Origin: Nostoc sp. FACHB-152
Lineage (GTDB): Bacteria; Cyanobacteriota; Cyanobacteriia; Cyanobacteriales; Nostocaceae
Reading direction: 5' to 3'
Length of the DNA: 53,730 nucleotides
Assembly (NCBI RefSeq): GCF_014697475.1
Contig: NZ_JACJRV010000049.1
Location: 1-53,730, forward strand
Below are positions 28,856 through 36,901 of the stretch, piece after piece. The notes beneath the pieces are model-generated. The model was not told the DNA's origin, did no database searches, and saw only the letters and a program-made list of their open reading frames with translations. The translations under genes were made by a program, and so were the position numbers. Position 1 is the stretch's first letter. Each line of letters opens with the position of its first letter.

Positions 28856-30229
28856 CTAACGCAGTGACCTGAACGCCGCGCGGATCTCCTCAGAGAATAG
28901 CTCCGGCTCCTCCCACGCTGCGAAGTGTCCGCCCTTGTCAGCCTCATGGAAGTAAATCAGGTGGCGATAGGCACGCCGTGTCCAAGTCTGTGGCGCTGCA
29001 TATATCTCCCTGGGAAATACCGTGACGGCTACCGGGAGCGAGATATCGGCGGTCTTCTGCGCGACCGCGTTCAAGATACTGTTGTTGTTCTCCCAGTACA
29101 GCCGCGCTGACGAAACCGCGCTGTTCGTCAGCCAGTACAGCGTGATGTCGTCCAGCACCTCGTCTTTTGTCGGGGACTTTTGAGAATCGCCGCCTCTGTA
29201 CGTCCACTGCGCGAAGCCTGGATGCCCAAGCATCCACGCCGCGAGTCCGGTCGGCGAGTCCGTCAGACCATACCCGACCGTCTGCGGTCGCGTACCCATC
29301 ATCACGGCGTAGGCTCGTTCCTTCTTATTGAACCTGTCGAGTGAGTCGAACGCCGCGCGTTCTTTCTCGGAGAGTCCGTCCGGCGCAGGCCCGCCGACGG
29401 CAAGCACTGCGGCCACGTCGGGCGGTATCGTCGCCGGCAAGTTGATGTGGATGCCGAGTAATCCTGCTGGTGCTTGACGCGCCATCGCGCTAGAGATGGG
29501 AGACCCCCAATCGCCGCCCTGAGCGACGTAGCGGGTGTAGCCGAGGCGCTTCATCAGATCGGCCCAGGCTCGCGCGATGTGGTCGGGGTTCCAACCGATG
29601 CCCGTCGGCTTCCCAGAAAAGCCATAGCCGGGAATTGACGGGATAACCAGGTCGAACGCATCCTCTGCACGCCCCCCGTAGGCCGTTGGGTCGGTCAGGG
29701 GGCCGATGATCTTTAGCTGTTCAAATACCGAGCCGGGCCATCCGTGCGTGACGAGCAACGGCAAAGCGTTAGAATTTTTGGAGCGGACGTGGATAAAGTG
29801 AATTTCCAAGCCATCGATGTTCGTTACAAACTGCGGTAAGGCATTCAGCTTCGCCTCGGCTTTGCGCCAGTCGTACTTCGTTCCCCAGTAACGAACAAGT
29901 TCCTTCATTGTCGCCAGTTGTACGCCCTGCGACTGGTCGGCGACAGTCTCCTTGTCAGGCCAGCGAGTCGCCGCAATGCGCCTGCGGAGATCGACGATCG
30001 CCTCTTGCGGGACGTGGACGCGGAAAGGACGGATGGTGTTGTCTTCGGTCGCTTTTGCCTTGGCTGCCACCTGGGCTTGTGCGCCGATTTGGGCAAATTG
30101 CTGGGCAAGCACACGAGCGGGCGATGCTAGAAACACCGTTGCCGCCAACAGCGCAACGAGGAGTCGCAACAGGACGAAGGCTCTTGCAGTGCGGGCTTTG
30201 GTTTTGTAATGTACTTTTTTTATGATCAT
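28856..30229 (-). CDS. Secreted epoxide hydrolase (EHN-type)
   Basis: A 457-residue protein. It has a strongly hydrophobic signal segment (FVLLRLLVALLAATVFLASPA), then an epoxide-hydrolase N-terminal domain (IRPFRVHVPQEAIVDLRRRI) and an alpha/beta domain. Key residues: oxyanion motif THGWPGS, nucleophile aspartate in GGDWGSPIS, and histidine in GGHFAAWEEPELF. It opens epoxides to diols through an Asp-ester. The ATG at 30229 is chosen; an upstream TTG would add seven residues. It is the last gene of a leftward set with the TAT hydrolase at 30283. The sequence is visibly more G+C-rich than the flanking mobile elements, suggesting transfer. Confidence 0.88.
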   Translation of the reverse strand: MIIKKVHYKTKARTARAFVLLRLLVALLAATVFLASPARVLAQQFAQIGAQAQVAAKAKATEDNTIRPFRVHVPQEAIVDLRRRIAATRWPDKETVADQSQGVQLATMKELVRYWGTKYDWRKAEAKLNALPQFVTNIDGLEIHFIHVRSKNSNALPLLVTHGWPGSVFEQLKIIGPLTDPTAYGGRAEDAFDLVIPSIPGYGFSGKPTGIGWNPDHIARAWADLMKRLGYTRYVAQGGDWGSPISSAMARQAPAGLLGIHINLPATIPPDVAAVLAVGGPAPDGLSEKERAAFDSLDRFNKKERAYAVMMGTRPQTVGYGLTDSPTGLAAWMLGHPGFAQWTYRGGDSQKSPTKDEVLDDITLYWLTNSAVSSARLYWENNNSILNAVAQKTADISLPVAVTVFPREIYAAPQTWTRRAYRHLIYFHEADKGGHFAAWEEPELFSEEIRAAFRSLR

Positions 30230-30282
30230 GGTGTTTTCTCTTTGCTGCAAATTGCCCGTTTCACAATTTAGGCTAAACCCAA

Positions 30283-31335
30283 TCAGTAACCGTCAACTTC
30301 GATGACAGCCTTGGCAAACTCCCGTGGCGCTTCCTGAGGCAGGTTGTGACCGACACCGCCGTTGATGACCCGGTGTGCGTATTTGCCTAAGAATTTCCTT
30401 GCGTAGGTACTGGCATCTGGATGTGGCGCGCCGTTGGCATCACCTTCAAGAGTGATGGTGGGTACGGCGATCGCCGGGGCTGCGGCAAGCCGCTTCTCAA
30501 TCTCGTCATACTTCGACTCGCCTTTGGCTAGTCCCAGCCGCCAACGGTAGTTATGGATGACGATACCGACGTGATCTGGATTGTTAAAGGATGCGGCACT
30601 ACGTTCAAACGTCGCGTCATCGAAGTGCCATTGCGGCGAAGCAAGCTGCCAGATAAGCTTGTTAAAGTCATGCCGATATTTTTCGTAGCCAGCGCGGCCC
30701 CGCTCCGTCGCAAAATAAAATTGATACCACCATTCGAGTTCGGACTGCGGTGGTAGCGGTGTCTTGTTGGCTTCAAGGCTGCCGATCAAATAACCACTCA
30801 CGGAGACGAGTGCCTTGCAGCGTTCTGGCCACAGTGCCGCGATAATGTTGGCTGTTCGCGCCCCCCAATCATAACCAGCGAGGATCGCCTTCTCGATCTT
30901 GAGCGCATCCATCAGTGCAATAATATCGACAGCGATCGCCGATTGCTGCCCATTGCGGAACGTCTTGCTGGAAAGAAAGCGCGTCATGCCATAGCCGCGC
31001 AGATATGGAACGATCACCCGATACCCTGCCGACGCTAACAAAGGAGCGACATCGACATAGCTGTGAATGTCGTAGGGCCATCCATGCAGGAGAATTACTG
31101 GATGGCCATTCGCGGAACCCGCCTCAGCGTATCCAACATTCAGCACACCAGCATCGATCTGCTTGAGTGAGCCGAACGACTTGTTTGTCCCCGGCTTAGT
31201 CGTGGACAGAACTGCTGGTTTTATTTTGCTCGATTGTGCGATCGCAGAACCGAATATGCCTAGCTGTGTAGTCGCAATGGTCATGGCCGCAGTACCCAAA
31301 AACCGGCGGCGTTGATAGTTGATTTTTTCGGACAT
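30283..31335 (-). CDS. TAT-exported alpha/beta hydrolase, epoxide-hydrolase/dehalogenase type
   Basis: A 350-residue protein with a twin-arginine signal (QRRRFLGTAAMTIATTQLG) and probable cleavage after AIA. The alpha/beta core shows LLHGWPYDIHSY, nucleophile elbow LAGYDWGART with aspartate as nucleophile, and C-terminal histidine in NGGVGHNLPQEAP. Aspartate nucleophiles occur in epoxide hydrolases and haloalkane dehalogenases; the choice cannot be made here. It starts 7 bases after the reconstructed stop of the NmrA-like gene (31342), which points to one operon. The IS between them probably lowers its expression unless the IS supplies a promoter. Confidence 0.88.
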   Translation of the reverse strand: MSEKINYQRRRFLGTAAMTIATTQLGIFGSAIAQSSKIKPAVLSTTKPGTNKSFGSLKQIDAGVLNVGYAEAGSANGHPVILLHGWPYDIHSYVDVAPLLASAGYRVIVPYLRGYGMTRFLSSKTFRNGQQSAIAVDIIALMDALKIEKAILAGYDWGARTANIIAALWPERCKALVSVSGYLIGSLEANKTPLPPQSELEWWYQFYFATERGRAGYEKYRHDFNKLIWQLASPQWHFDDATFERSAASFNNPDHVGIVIHNYRWRLGLAKGESKYDEIEKRLAAAPAIAVPTITLEGDANGAPHPDASTYARKFLGKYAHRVINGGVGHNLPQEAPREFAKAVIEVDGY

Positions 31336-31341
31336 TTATCT

Positions 31342-31530
31342 TCAAACTGTGGCTTTACTGGGTGTGAATTCAGCAGCGTGCAATTTTACAAAGTCGTACA
31401 AGCTCATTGGTGTCTCGCCAGTCAGCTTGAACAGGTCATCTGTCATGCGGTCATACCGCCCCTGTGCGTGAAGTTCTGCCATCACCGCGAGGTGGTTGAG
31501 AAGGTGGGTTGACACCCCAAATTCACGAAG
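31342..31530 (-). pseudogene. NmrA-like gene, 3' part cut off by an IS
   Basis: Sixty-one codons after the insertion, beginning REFGVSTHLLNHLAVMAEL and ending LHAAEFTPSKATV, then TGA. The frame joins DKL at 32729 exactly when the element and one target copy are removed. The fragment ends 7 bases before the TAT hydrolase start. It has no start codon of its own near the junction. Confidence 0.85.
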
Positions 31531-32728
31531 CTAGAACTTACGCATTGTCAGAAAATTGAGATTATGCAGTCAAGCCCAACTTCTGTGATAGGTGTTCTAA
31601 AATAAAGTCACGAGCTACTTGAAGAGATAAATTTCTTTGGAGTTCATACCAATTTTCAATTAACTCTTCTGCCCGCATTAATTCTAATTGTGTAAAGGCT
31701 CGTATGGCACTAAAAAAATGAGTTTTAATTGCTTCAGTTGTTCTGACCATAAATTGACCGATACCACATACTTGTTTAATAGCTCTGTGGTAACACTCAA
31801 TTCCCCAATGTATTGAATGTAATTCCTTGAATTCTGCTCTAGAGATTGAGTGTAATGTATCTTTTTCGGAAACATACATAATGTAATATCTGTAAGTCTC
31901 GTTTTTGAAACTTCTGCGAAATACCTTTACTTGCCCGAAATTTTTTAGATACACTATTAAACCAGATTCGGGAATTTCTATATTTTGGACTTGAGTAAAA
32001 TTTTGTCCATCTACCGCACATGAGCGATTTTTAGCTATTCCCGTTAAAAACTCCAATCCTTTGTCTTTAAAGAACTTTAGATTTTTTTGGCTTGAATACC
32101 AAGTATCAGTAGTTATGGTTTTTGGACTTAAACCCCAAGTCAAAACCTCGGCAATCATTTCTCGTAAATATTCATTTTTAGTTTTCCCTTCTTGCTTGTT
32201 ATAAATGCGATAATTTATCGGTACAGACTTACCTGATAAGTCCGTATAATACAAGGTGATTAACTGAATTCCTTTGACGGCACGATGATGTCTTCCTGAA
32301 TAATAGTAACCAATTAATTCTGTGATTTTTGGCTCGCTATGAGGTTTATCAACTACCGTATCGTCTCCACTAAGTGTCCCGCCTATCAAGTTGATATTTA
32401 ATTTAACCTCATCAAATAAATCTTTAGGTTCATACCGCTCACGCAGCAAAAATCTATTCACACTATCATGAGACAAATCTTCCATTATTTCTGCCAACCT
32501 TGTGCAGCCTGGGTATTTTGATTCTGCCAACAAAAACAGAGTGTAAGTATCGAGGTTACACTTTGCGGTGGATGGCTTACTAATAGCTCTGATAGTCCCA
32601 ACCCTAAATCTACCCAACATTAAGTATTATCTGCCATTTTATTGCCGCTACTGATTCGCGATCGCATTTTCAATTTCGTCCGTTAGTTTCCACACATTTA
32701 GCCACTTTTGTCAATGCGTAAGTTCTAG
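31531..32728 (-). mobile_element. Insertion sequence (1.2 kb, CTAGAACTTACGC ends)
   Basis: Ends CTAGAACTTACGCATTG and its inverted copy, with some mismatches further inside (TCAGAA against ACAAAA). Direct flanking repeats are ambiguous between AAG and GAAGCT because the element's own ends resemble the target. One full-length transposase. The insertion splits the NmrA-like gene in frame, so excision would restore it. Confidence 0.88.
31562..32620 (-). CDS. DDE transposase (IS4/IS701-like group)
   Basis: A 352-residue transposase. First acidic region GGTLSGDDTVVDKPHSEPK, second TITTDTWYSSQKNLKF, glutamate region SIHWGIECYHRAIKQVCGI; this is the usual DD-E layout with a YREK-like segment. It is more A+T-rich than the host gene. 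The ORF is intact and almost fills the element, so the copy may be functional. I cannot assign the family with certainty. Confidence 0.85.
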   Translation of the reverse strand: MLGRFRVGTIRAISKPSTAKCNLDTYTLFLLAESKYPGCTRLAEIMEDLSHDSVNRFLLRERYEPKDLFDEVKLNINLIGGTLSGDDTVVDKPHSEPKITELIGYYYSGRHHRAVKGIQLITLYYTDLSGKSVPINYRIYNKQEGKTKNEYLREMIAEVLTWGLSPKTITTDTWYSSQKNLKFFKDKGLEFLTGIAKNRSCAVDGQNFTQVQNIEIPESGLIVYLKNFGQVKVFRRSFKNETYRYYIMYVSEKDTLHSISRAEFKELHSIHWGIECYHRAIKQVCGIGQFMVRTTEAIKTHFFSAIRAFTQLELMRAEELIENWYELQRNLSLQVARDFILEHLSQKLGLTA

Positions 32729-33478
32729 AAGCTTATCAGTCCACCCAGAGAGCGGCACGTTACGATAGCGGATAGTTCTGCCAAGTGCCTCGGAAAAGAC
32801 GCGCGCGTAGTGGTTCAGATCGGCTGACTCAAATCCGGTCAGATTGTAAACATGACCAATGTGCGAGGCAGGGTCGTCGAGGATCACGGAAACGGCGTGT
32901 GCCACATCAACGGACGAGATCGGCGAGGTCTTGCCGTTACCTAGCGGCAGCGCCAGTTCATCGCTGTCGCGGATGCCAGCAGCAGCCAGACGCAGGAAAA
33001 AGCCTTCGAGGAAGACCGTCGGCCTCACCGTGACTACAGGCAGCCCCGACCACGCCAATGCCTGTTCTGCCAGCCAGTGCAGCTTGTGCTGCGGACTTGG
33101 GGTAGTTTCAGTAATGCTCATTTGCGTCACCGTCATCTGCGACATATTCACGAAGACCTCGACCCCGTGGTGGCGCGCCACTGCGGCGACGTTGACCGTG
33201 GCTTCGAGATAAGTCGGCGAGACAGACATTCCAAAATAGATGCGTGTAACCCCTTTGATCGCCCTGTGCATCGAGGCAAGATCGGTCAGATCGCCCTGCA
33301 CAACCTCGGCCCCCAGCTGGCGCAGGCCAAGAGCGCGTTCATCCTCCCGCCGAACCAAAGCACGCACCTTATGCCCTTTAGCGAGCAACATTGCGGTAAG
33401 GTTGCGACCGATCGCACCGAGATCGCCAGCTGCTCCGGTCACGAGGATTGGGCTATCATGTATGGATTTCATCGTCAT
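32729..33478 (-). pseudogene. NmrA-like NAD(P)-binding gene, 5' part
   Basis: Residues 1-250 of an NmrA/SDR-a5-type protein. ILVTGAAGDLGAIGRNLTAML is the dinucleotide-binding motif, followed by GHKVRALVRREDERA and VRPTVFLEGFF. The frame continues into the IS for six codons and stops at 32711. With the 3' part the protein would have 311 residues, a normal family length. The ATG at 33478 is preferred because AAGGT lies 8 bases before it. Members are atypical oxidoreductases or redox-sensing repressors. It lies 49 bases after the redoxin gene, in a nitrilase-redoxin-NmrA-hydrolase operon. Confidence 0.87.
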
Positions 33479-33527
33479 ATCATTTACCTTCTTGTCGCTT
33501 GTTGCGAAAGCGTATTTGTTTGCGTTA

Positions 33528-34619
33528 TCAGCCGAACGTGAACGCAAAAGCCTCCACCCCTGAATCTAGAAACTCGATCTCGAACTGTTGAGCGCTGATA
33601 GGCTTCGGCTGTCGAACCAGTTGGTACAATCGCTGTTCGGTAGCCGTGCCTTCGCCTCGCACATCGACATCAAGTCCGCGAGCTGCAACTATCGGCTGTC
33701 CATCTAGAAGCACGCGAAACCGCACGGGTCTTCCTCGCTCGGCTGGCCCCATGACGAGATGAAGGTCGCGTGCATGGAAGCGGTACGCGATCCGCCCGCC
33801 GGACTTGTTCAGTACAATGGCTTGTCTTGTGATTGTCCAATCGCCCGAAAGCGCCCATTGATTAAGTTGCAATTGCGCGGGGACGCTATATAAGCGAGGC
33901 TTGTTTAACACCGCGCCGTTGGGAGACGCAAAATTCTCCGTTCTTTCGTAGCCGAGGTAGTTTTCAGGCGATTTTAGGTTGTTCCAATCAGCAGCAGCCT
34001 CAAAACCACGAGCATCGACTTCGACCATTTCCTGACCGACACGACCATTTCCGAACTCAGACAGTAGCCGTTGAATTACTCTTTCCGATTGCTCGTATTC
34101 GCCCTCGCCGAATTGGTGATGACGAATGCGTCCTTGCGTGTCTATAAAATAAAGGGCTGGCCAATAATGGTTCCCGAAAGCACGCCACACCGCATAATCG
34201 TTATCTACGGCGATCGGATAGTCAATTTTCATTTCTGTTGAGGCTCGGCGGACATTATCAATATTCTTCTCGAATTCAAACTCCGGTGTATGTATACCAA
34301 TTACTACTAGTCCCTGATCCTTATACTTCTCAGCCCACGCGCGGACATAAGGGAGTTGGCGCAGCCAATTGATGCAGGTATAAGTCCAGAAGTTGATCAG
34401 CACGACTTTTCCACGCAGTTCGTCAACCGTTAATGGCTGTGAATTGAGCCACGCGATCGCGCCGACAAGAGAAGGCAGTTCACCTTCAATCGGTAACTCA
34501 GCCGTTGCCGACGTAGCAGACTGTTTGGTGCAGGCGAGTATACCGATCTGGGTGGCAGCAATAGTTTTAAACATGGTTATTAAAAAGTAGCGGCGATTAC
34601 GATTGATTGTTTTGGACAC
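33528..34619 (-). CDS. Redoxin-domain lipoprotein with CxxW active site
   Basis: A 363-residue protein starting at GTG 34619, set by AAGGAGG upstream. The N-terminus RNRRYFLITMFKTIAATQIG ends ILAC-TKQ, a plausible lipobox, so export and lipid anchoring are likely. The thioredoxin fold (about 55-185) is TlpA/DipZ-like: VVLINFWTYTCINWLRQLP. Cys82 is present, but the second cysteine of the usual CINC is Trp85, so it cannot do ordinary dithiol exchange. The C-terminal half resembles the beta domain that follows thioredoxin in DipZ-type proteins (LVMGPAERGRPVRFRVLLDG). It is 43 bases after the nitrilase gene and probably cotranscribed. Confidence 0.87.
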   Translation of the reverse strand: MSKTINRNRRYFLITMFKTIAATQIGILACTKQSATSATAELPIEGELPSLVGAIAWLNSQPLTVDELRGKVVLINFWTYTCINWLRQLPYVRAWAEKYKDQGLVVIGIHTPEFEFEKNIDNVRRASTEMKIDYPIAVDNDYAVWRAFGNHYWPALYFIDTQGRIRHHQFGEGEYEQSERVIQRLLSEFGNGRVGQEMVEVDARGFEAAADWNNLKSPENYLGYERTENFASPNGAVLNKPRLYSVPAQLQLNQWALSGDWTITRQAIVLNKSGGRIAYRFHARDLHLVMGPAERGRPVRFRVLLDGQPIVAARGLDVDVRGEGTATEQRLYQLVRQPKPISAQQFEIEFLDSGVEAFAFTFG

Positions 34620-34662
34620 GCACTGACCTCCTTGTAGCTGCGTTCCGATAGGTACAATGGAA

Positions 34663-35652
34663 TTAGAGTACCTCGAAGGTCTTCTCCTCTGGGACAGCCG
34701 CACGTATCGACTCGACCTTGGGGTATGCGGTGCGCTCATGGACGTGCGACGTGGGTGTTCGATCAATCAGCAGGCTGAGAAGTTCGGGGCGGTTGTAGTG
34801 ACCGCGCGCGTCCATCAGCCGCTTACGGGCATCGATCTGGGCAAAGTCAAGATCAGCAATCACTTCGCCTTCGCCCGCTTTGAGAGGTTGGCCGATGATC
34901 TGTCCGTGCGGATTCACAATGGCGGTGAAGCAGCCGCCAGAAATCGGCTCGATCGCGCAACCCGTGTCTTGCATAATCTGAGCCTGCTGATCTGCATCCA
35001 GCCACGCGGTCGCGCAGACGACAAAGCAGGCGGATTCAAGGGCGTGCTGGCGGACGTTAATTTCCGCTTGCTCTGCGAACATCTGACCAGCGAACGATCC
35101 GGGATACATCGCCGAGTGGATTTGCTCACCATCGGCGATCAGAGCGTACCGTATCAAAGGATTGTTATGCTCCCAGCAGGCAAGTTGTCCGATGCGCCCA
35201 ACGGCACTATTGATGGCGCGCAGTCCTGAGCCGTCACCCTGGCCCCAGAGTATCCGCTCGTTATAAGTCGGTGTCAGCTTGCGACGGCGCTGGATCAGCG
35301 TCCCGTCTGCGTCAAAGAGAAGTTGCGTATTGTAGATAGACCCGCCGTCGCGCTCATTAACGCCGATCGAAACAACCATGTTTGCTTCCTTCGCGGCTTC
35401 GGCGATCGCCTGGGTTTCAGCAGACGGCACTGTAACCGACTCTTCAAGCAACCGCAGATGTTCCTTTGCCAACGCGAACGGGGCTAACACGTATGAGAAG
35501 TAGGGGTAATAGGGAATGATGGTTTCGGGGAAGGTTGCGAACTGAACGCCCTGTTGACCCAGCTCGCGGATTTTCTTCACGACCTTCTCGACGGTACCCT
35601 GCCGGCTGTACAGCACGGGGCTGATCTGCACGGCTGCTGCTTTAACTTTCAT
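34663..35652 (-). CDS. Nitrilase (Nit1C-type)
   Basis: A 329-residue carbon-nitrogen hydrolase. The catalytic triad is visible: Glu43 in FATFPETIIPYYP, Lys125 in QRRRKLTPTY and Cys159 in GQLACWEHNNPL. The sequence pattern (VKAAAVQISPVLYSR, IHSAMYPGSF) is that of nitrilases from the cyanobacterial and proteobacterial Nit1C group. It converts nitriles to acids and ammonia. The usual Nit1C partners (radical SAM, acetyltransferase, PurK-like genes) are not next to it, so it seems to have moved alone. It is the first gene of the leftward redoxin-NmrA-hydrolase set; 243 bases separate it from the upstream glyoxalase gene. Confidence 0.9.
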   Translation of the reverse strand: MKVKAAAVQISPVLYSRQGTVEKVVKKIRELGQQGVQFATFPETIIPYYPYFSYVLAPFALAKEHLRLLEESVTVPSAETQAIAEAAKEANMVVSIGVNERDGGSIYNTQLLFDADGTLIQRRRKLTPTYNERILWGQGDGSGLRAINSAVGRIGQLACWEHNNPLIRYALIADGEQIHSAMYPGSFAGQMFAEQAEINVRQHALESACFVVCATAWLDADQQAQIMQDTGCAIEPISGGCFTAIVNPHGQIIGQPLKAGEGEVIADLDFAQIDARKRLMDARGHYNRPELLSLLIDRTPTSHVHERTAYPKVESIRAAVPEEKTFEVL

Positions 35653-35799
35653 AATTTACTGTTCATCTCAGGTAATAAAACGATCTTCGGTAACAGCCGA
35701 ATCTGATATGGGGTTCAGCGCAGCGATCGGAACTTTTTAACATTTTGGATTTAACTGAGGTTAAGTATTATTTGCATCACAACTGAGTAATGGTGGGGC

Positions 35800-35837
35800 G
35801 AGCGATAGGTTCAAGTTCTGTGTTCGCCCTATCGCTC
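35800..35837. terminator. Inverted repeat GAGCGATAGG after the VOC gene
   Basis: GAGCGATAGG (35800-35809) pairs with CCTATCGCTC (35828-35837) around an 18-base loop. It lies 59 bases beyond the stop of the VOC gene at 35896. The surrounding bases (GGTGGGGCGAGC... and CGCTCA.TTCA) resemble the intergenic hairpin at 38049, so it may be a mobile intergenic repeat serving as terminator. Confidence 0.45.
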
Positions 35838-35895
35838 AATTCAGCAAGAAAAAGGTTGTCCAGAACCCAACCTGGCAACTGCTATTCTGACCGCA

Positions 35896-36585
35896 TCATG
35901 TGGAAAGAACAGGAAAAATTTTCTCCATGTAACGGTCAGCAATGGCGGCGGCTTCTTCTGGGTTACTGCCATTCTGACGCGCACTCAAATAAGGCGCGTA
36001 CCAATCCCACCAGTGATGCTCGGCGTGAGTCTTCTCGTAATGGTCGTGGTACTCTGCCGTCTCACGGAGAAGGTTTGCCAGGGTTGGAACGTCTAGGTCT
36101 CCTACTCGCTTCGACTCCCACAGACGACCAGGAAGCCGCGTTGTGATTTCCTGAAGCAACCAGAGGTTTCCGTCCGGGTCTTCAAACGAGGCAAATGAGA
36201 AGTAAGAACGGCCTTGCGGGTCGCGCCCACTGACGCGTGGGTTCTCTACGGCGTTGTTAAAGGGGCCGCCAGCGTAGTGGAATATCTCGCTCACGTTGAC
36301 ACCGCGAGCGATCAAGTCTTCGCGGGCAGCGTCGAGGTCGTCCACAGCGAGAACCAGGTTCTGCACTGAACCAGAATTATTTGGAGTTACTCCTTTGCCG
36401 AAGAGGATCGAGGCTTCCGAGTTAGGTGGTGTAATATGCACGTTGCGGTAGTCGCCTTCCGCTATGTCGATGTCTAGCCGCCAGCCAAGATTCTGGTAAA
36501 ATGCCTTAGTACGTTCCACGTCGGAAACGCTGAACACCACAACTTCGAGTTTCATGTTTGGACTGTTTACGTGATTGCTACTCAT
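35896..36585 (-). CDS. Glyoxalase/bleomycin-resistance-type (VOC) protein, extended
   Basis: A 229-residue VOC-fold protein. MKLEVVVFSVSDVERTKAFY is the first strand-helix unit, followed by EASILFGKGV, VDDLDAAREDLIARGVNVSE and FEDPDGNLWLLQEI, whose glutamate would be a metal ligand. About 75 extra C-terminal residues (AEYHDHYEKTHAEHHWWDWY) are rich in His/Trp/Tyr and follow the single VOC unit. The first ten residues (MSSNHVNSPN) also begin the DUF2808 leader and, as a variant, the VOC gene at 46216. AAAGGAGAACAAG precedes the ATG. The VOC family covers lyases, dioxygenases and drug-binding proteins; the substrate is unknown. Confidence 0.86.
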   Translation of the reverse strand: MSSNHVNSPNMKLEVVVFSVSDVERTKAFYQNLGWRLDIDIAEGDYRNVHITPPNSEASILFGKGVTPNNSGSVQNLVLAVDDLDAAREDLIARGVNVSEIFHYAGGPFNNAVENPRVSGRDPQGRSYFSFASFEDPDGNLWLLQEITTRLPGRLWESKRVGDLDVPTLANLLRETAEYHDHYEKTHAEHHWWDWYAPYLSARQNGSNPEEAAAIADRYMEKIFPVLST

Positions 36586-36595
36586 CTTGTTCTCC

Positions 36596-36700
36596 TTTAG
36601 ATTCGTGAGTTGTATCTACTTCGGTTACTTTTGATTATTCTGCGATCGCCCCATCCACACCACTCAAGTTCGTTGAGTTAAACCGCAACTTAGATGAATG
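36596..36700 (-). promoter_or_regulatory. Promoter/leader cassette with dyad at 36662-36678
   Basis: On the minus strand ACTCAACGAACTTGAGT, then GGTGTGGATGGGGCGATCGCAGA, then about 60 less-conserved bases and AAAGGAGAACAAG. The arrangement matches 46295 and 42213. It is placed to control the VOC gene starting at 36585. Confidence 0.75.
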
Positions 36701-36783
36701 TCTTCCTGGGCTTTTAGCATTCAATTTATTTCATTCCTAGAATCAGTTGGCGAGCAGGTAGTAATTCACTGATGCCATCCTCC

Positions 36784-36882
36784 GTGAAACAGTTTCATTT
36801 CAGGAGCCAAACCTGTTTCACTGAGCTTTATAATTGGCGGTTCACTGCGAGCGGTTGTTCAGAGATAGACTTTGCTCTGAAC
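36784..36882. repeat. Two hairpins between a VOC gene and nitronate monooxygenase
   Basis: GTGAAACAG / CTGTTTCAC (36784-36792, 36813-36821) and GTTCAGAG / CTCTGAAC (36857-36864, 36875-36882). The second lies 20 bases past the stop codon of the monooxygenase gene and may end its transcript. No T-run follows either. The rest of this 316-base gap is the cassette at 36596-36700. Confidence 0.45.
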
Positions 36883-36901
36883 TCTTAACTTATTATTTGA
36901 G

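Noticed and set aside
33077-33541. A 154-codon rightward frame opposite the NmrA-like gene
   Set aside because: G+C-rich shadow of a well-supported gene with clear domain matches on the other strand.
34657-35229. A 190-codon rightward frame opposite the nitrilase
   Set aside because: Shadow of the nitrilase; no recognisable domain or ribosome-binding site.
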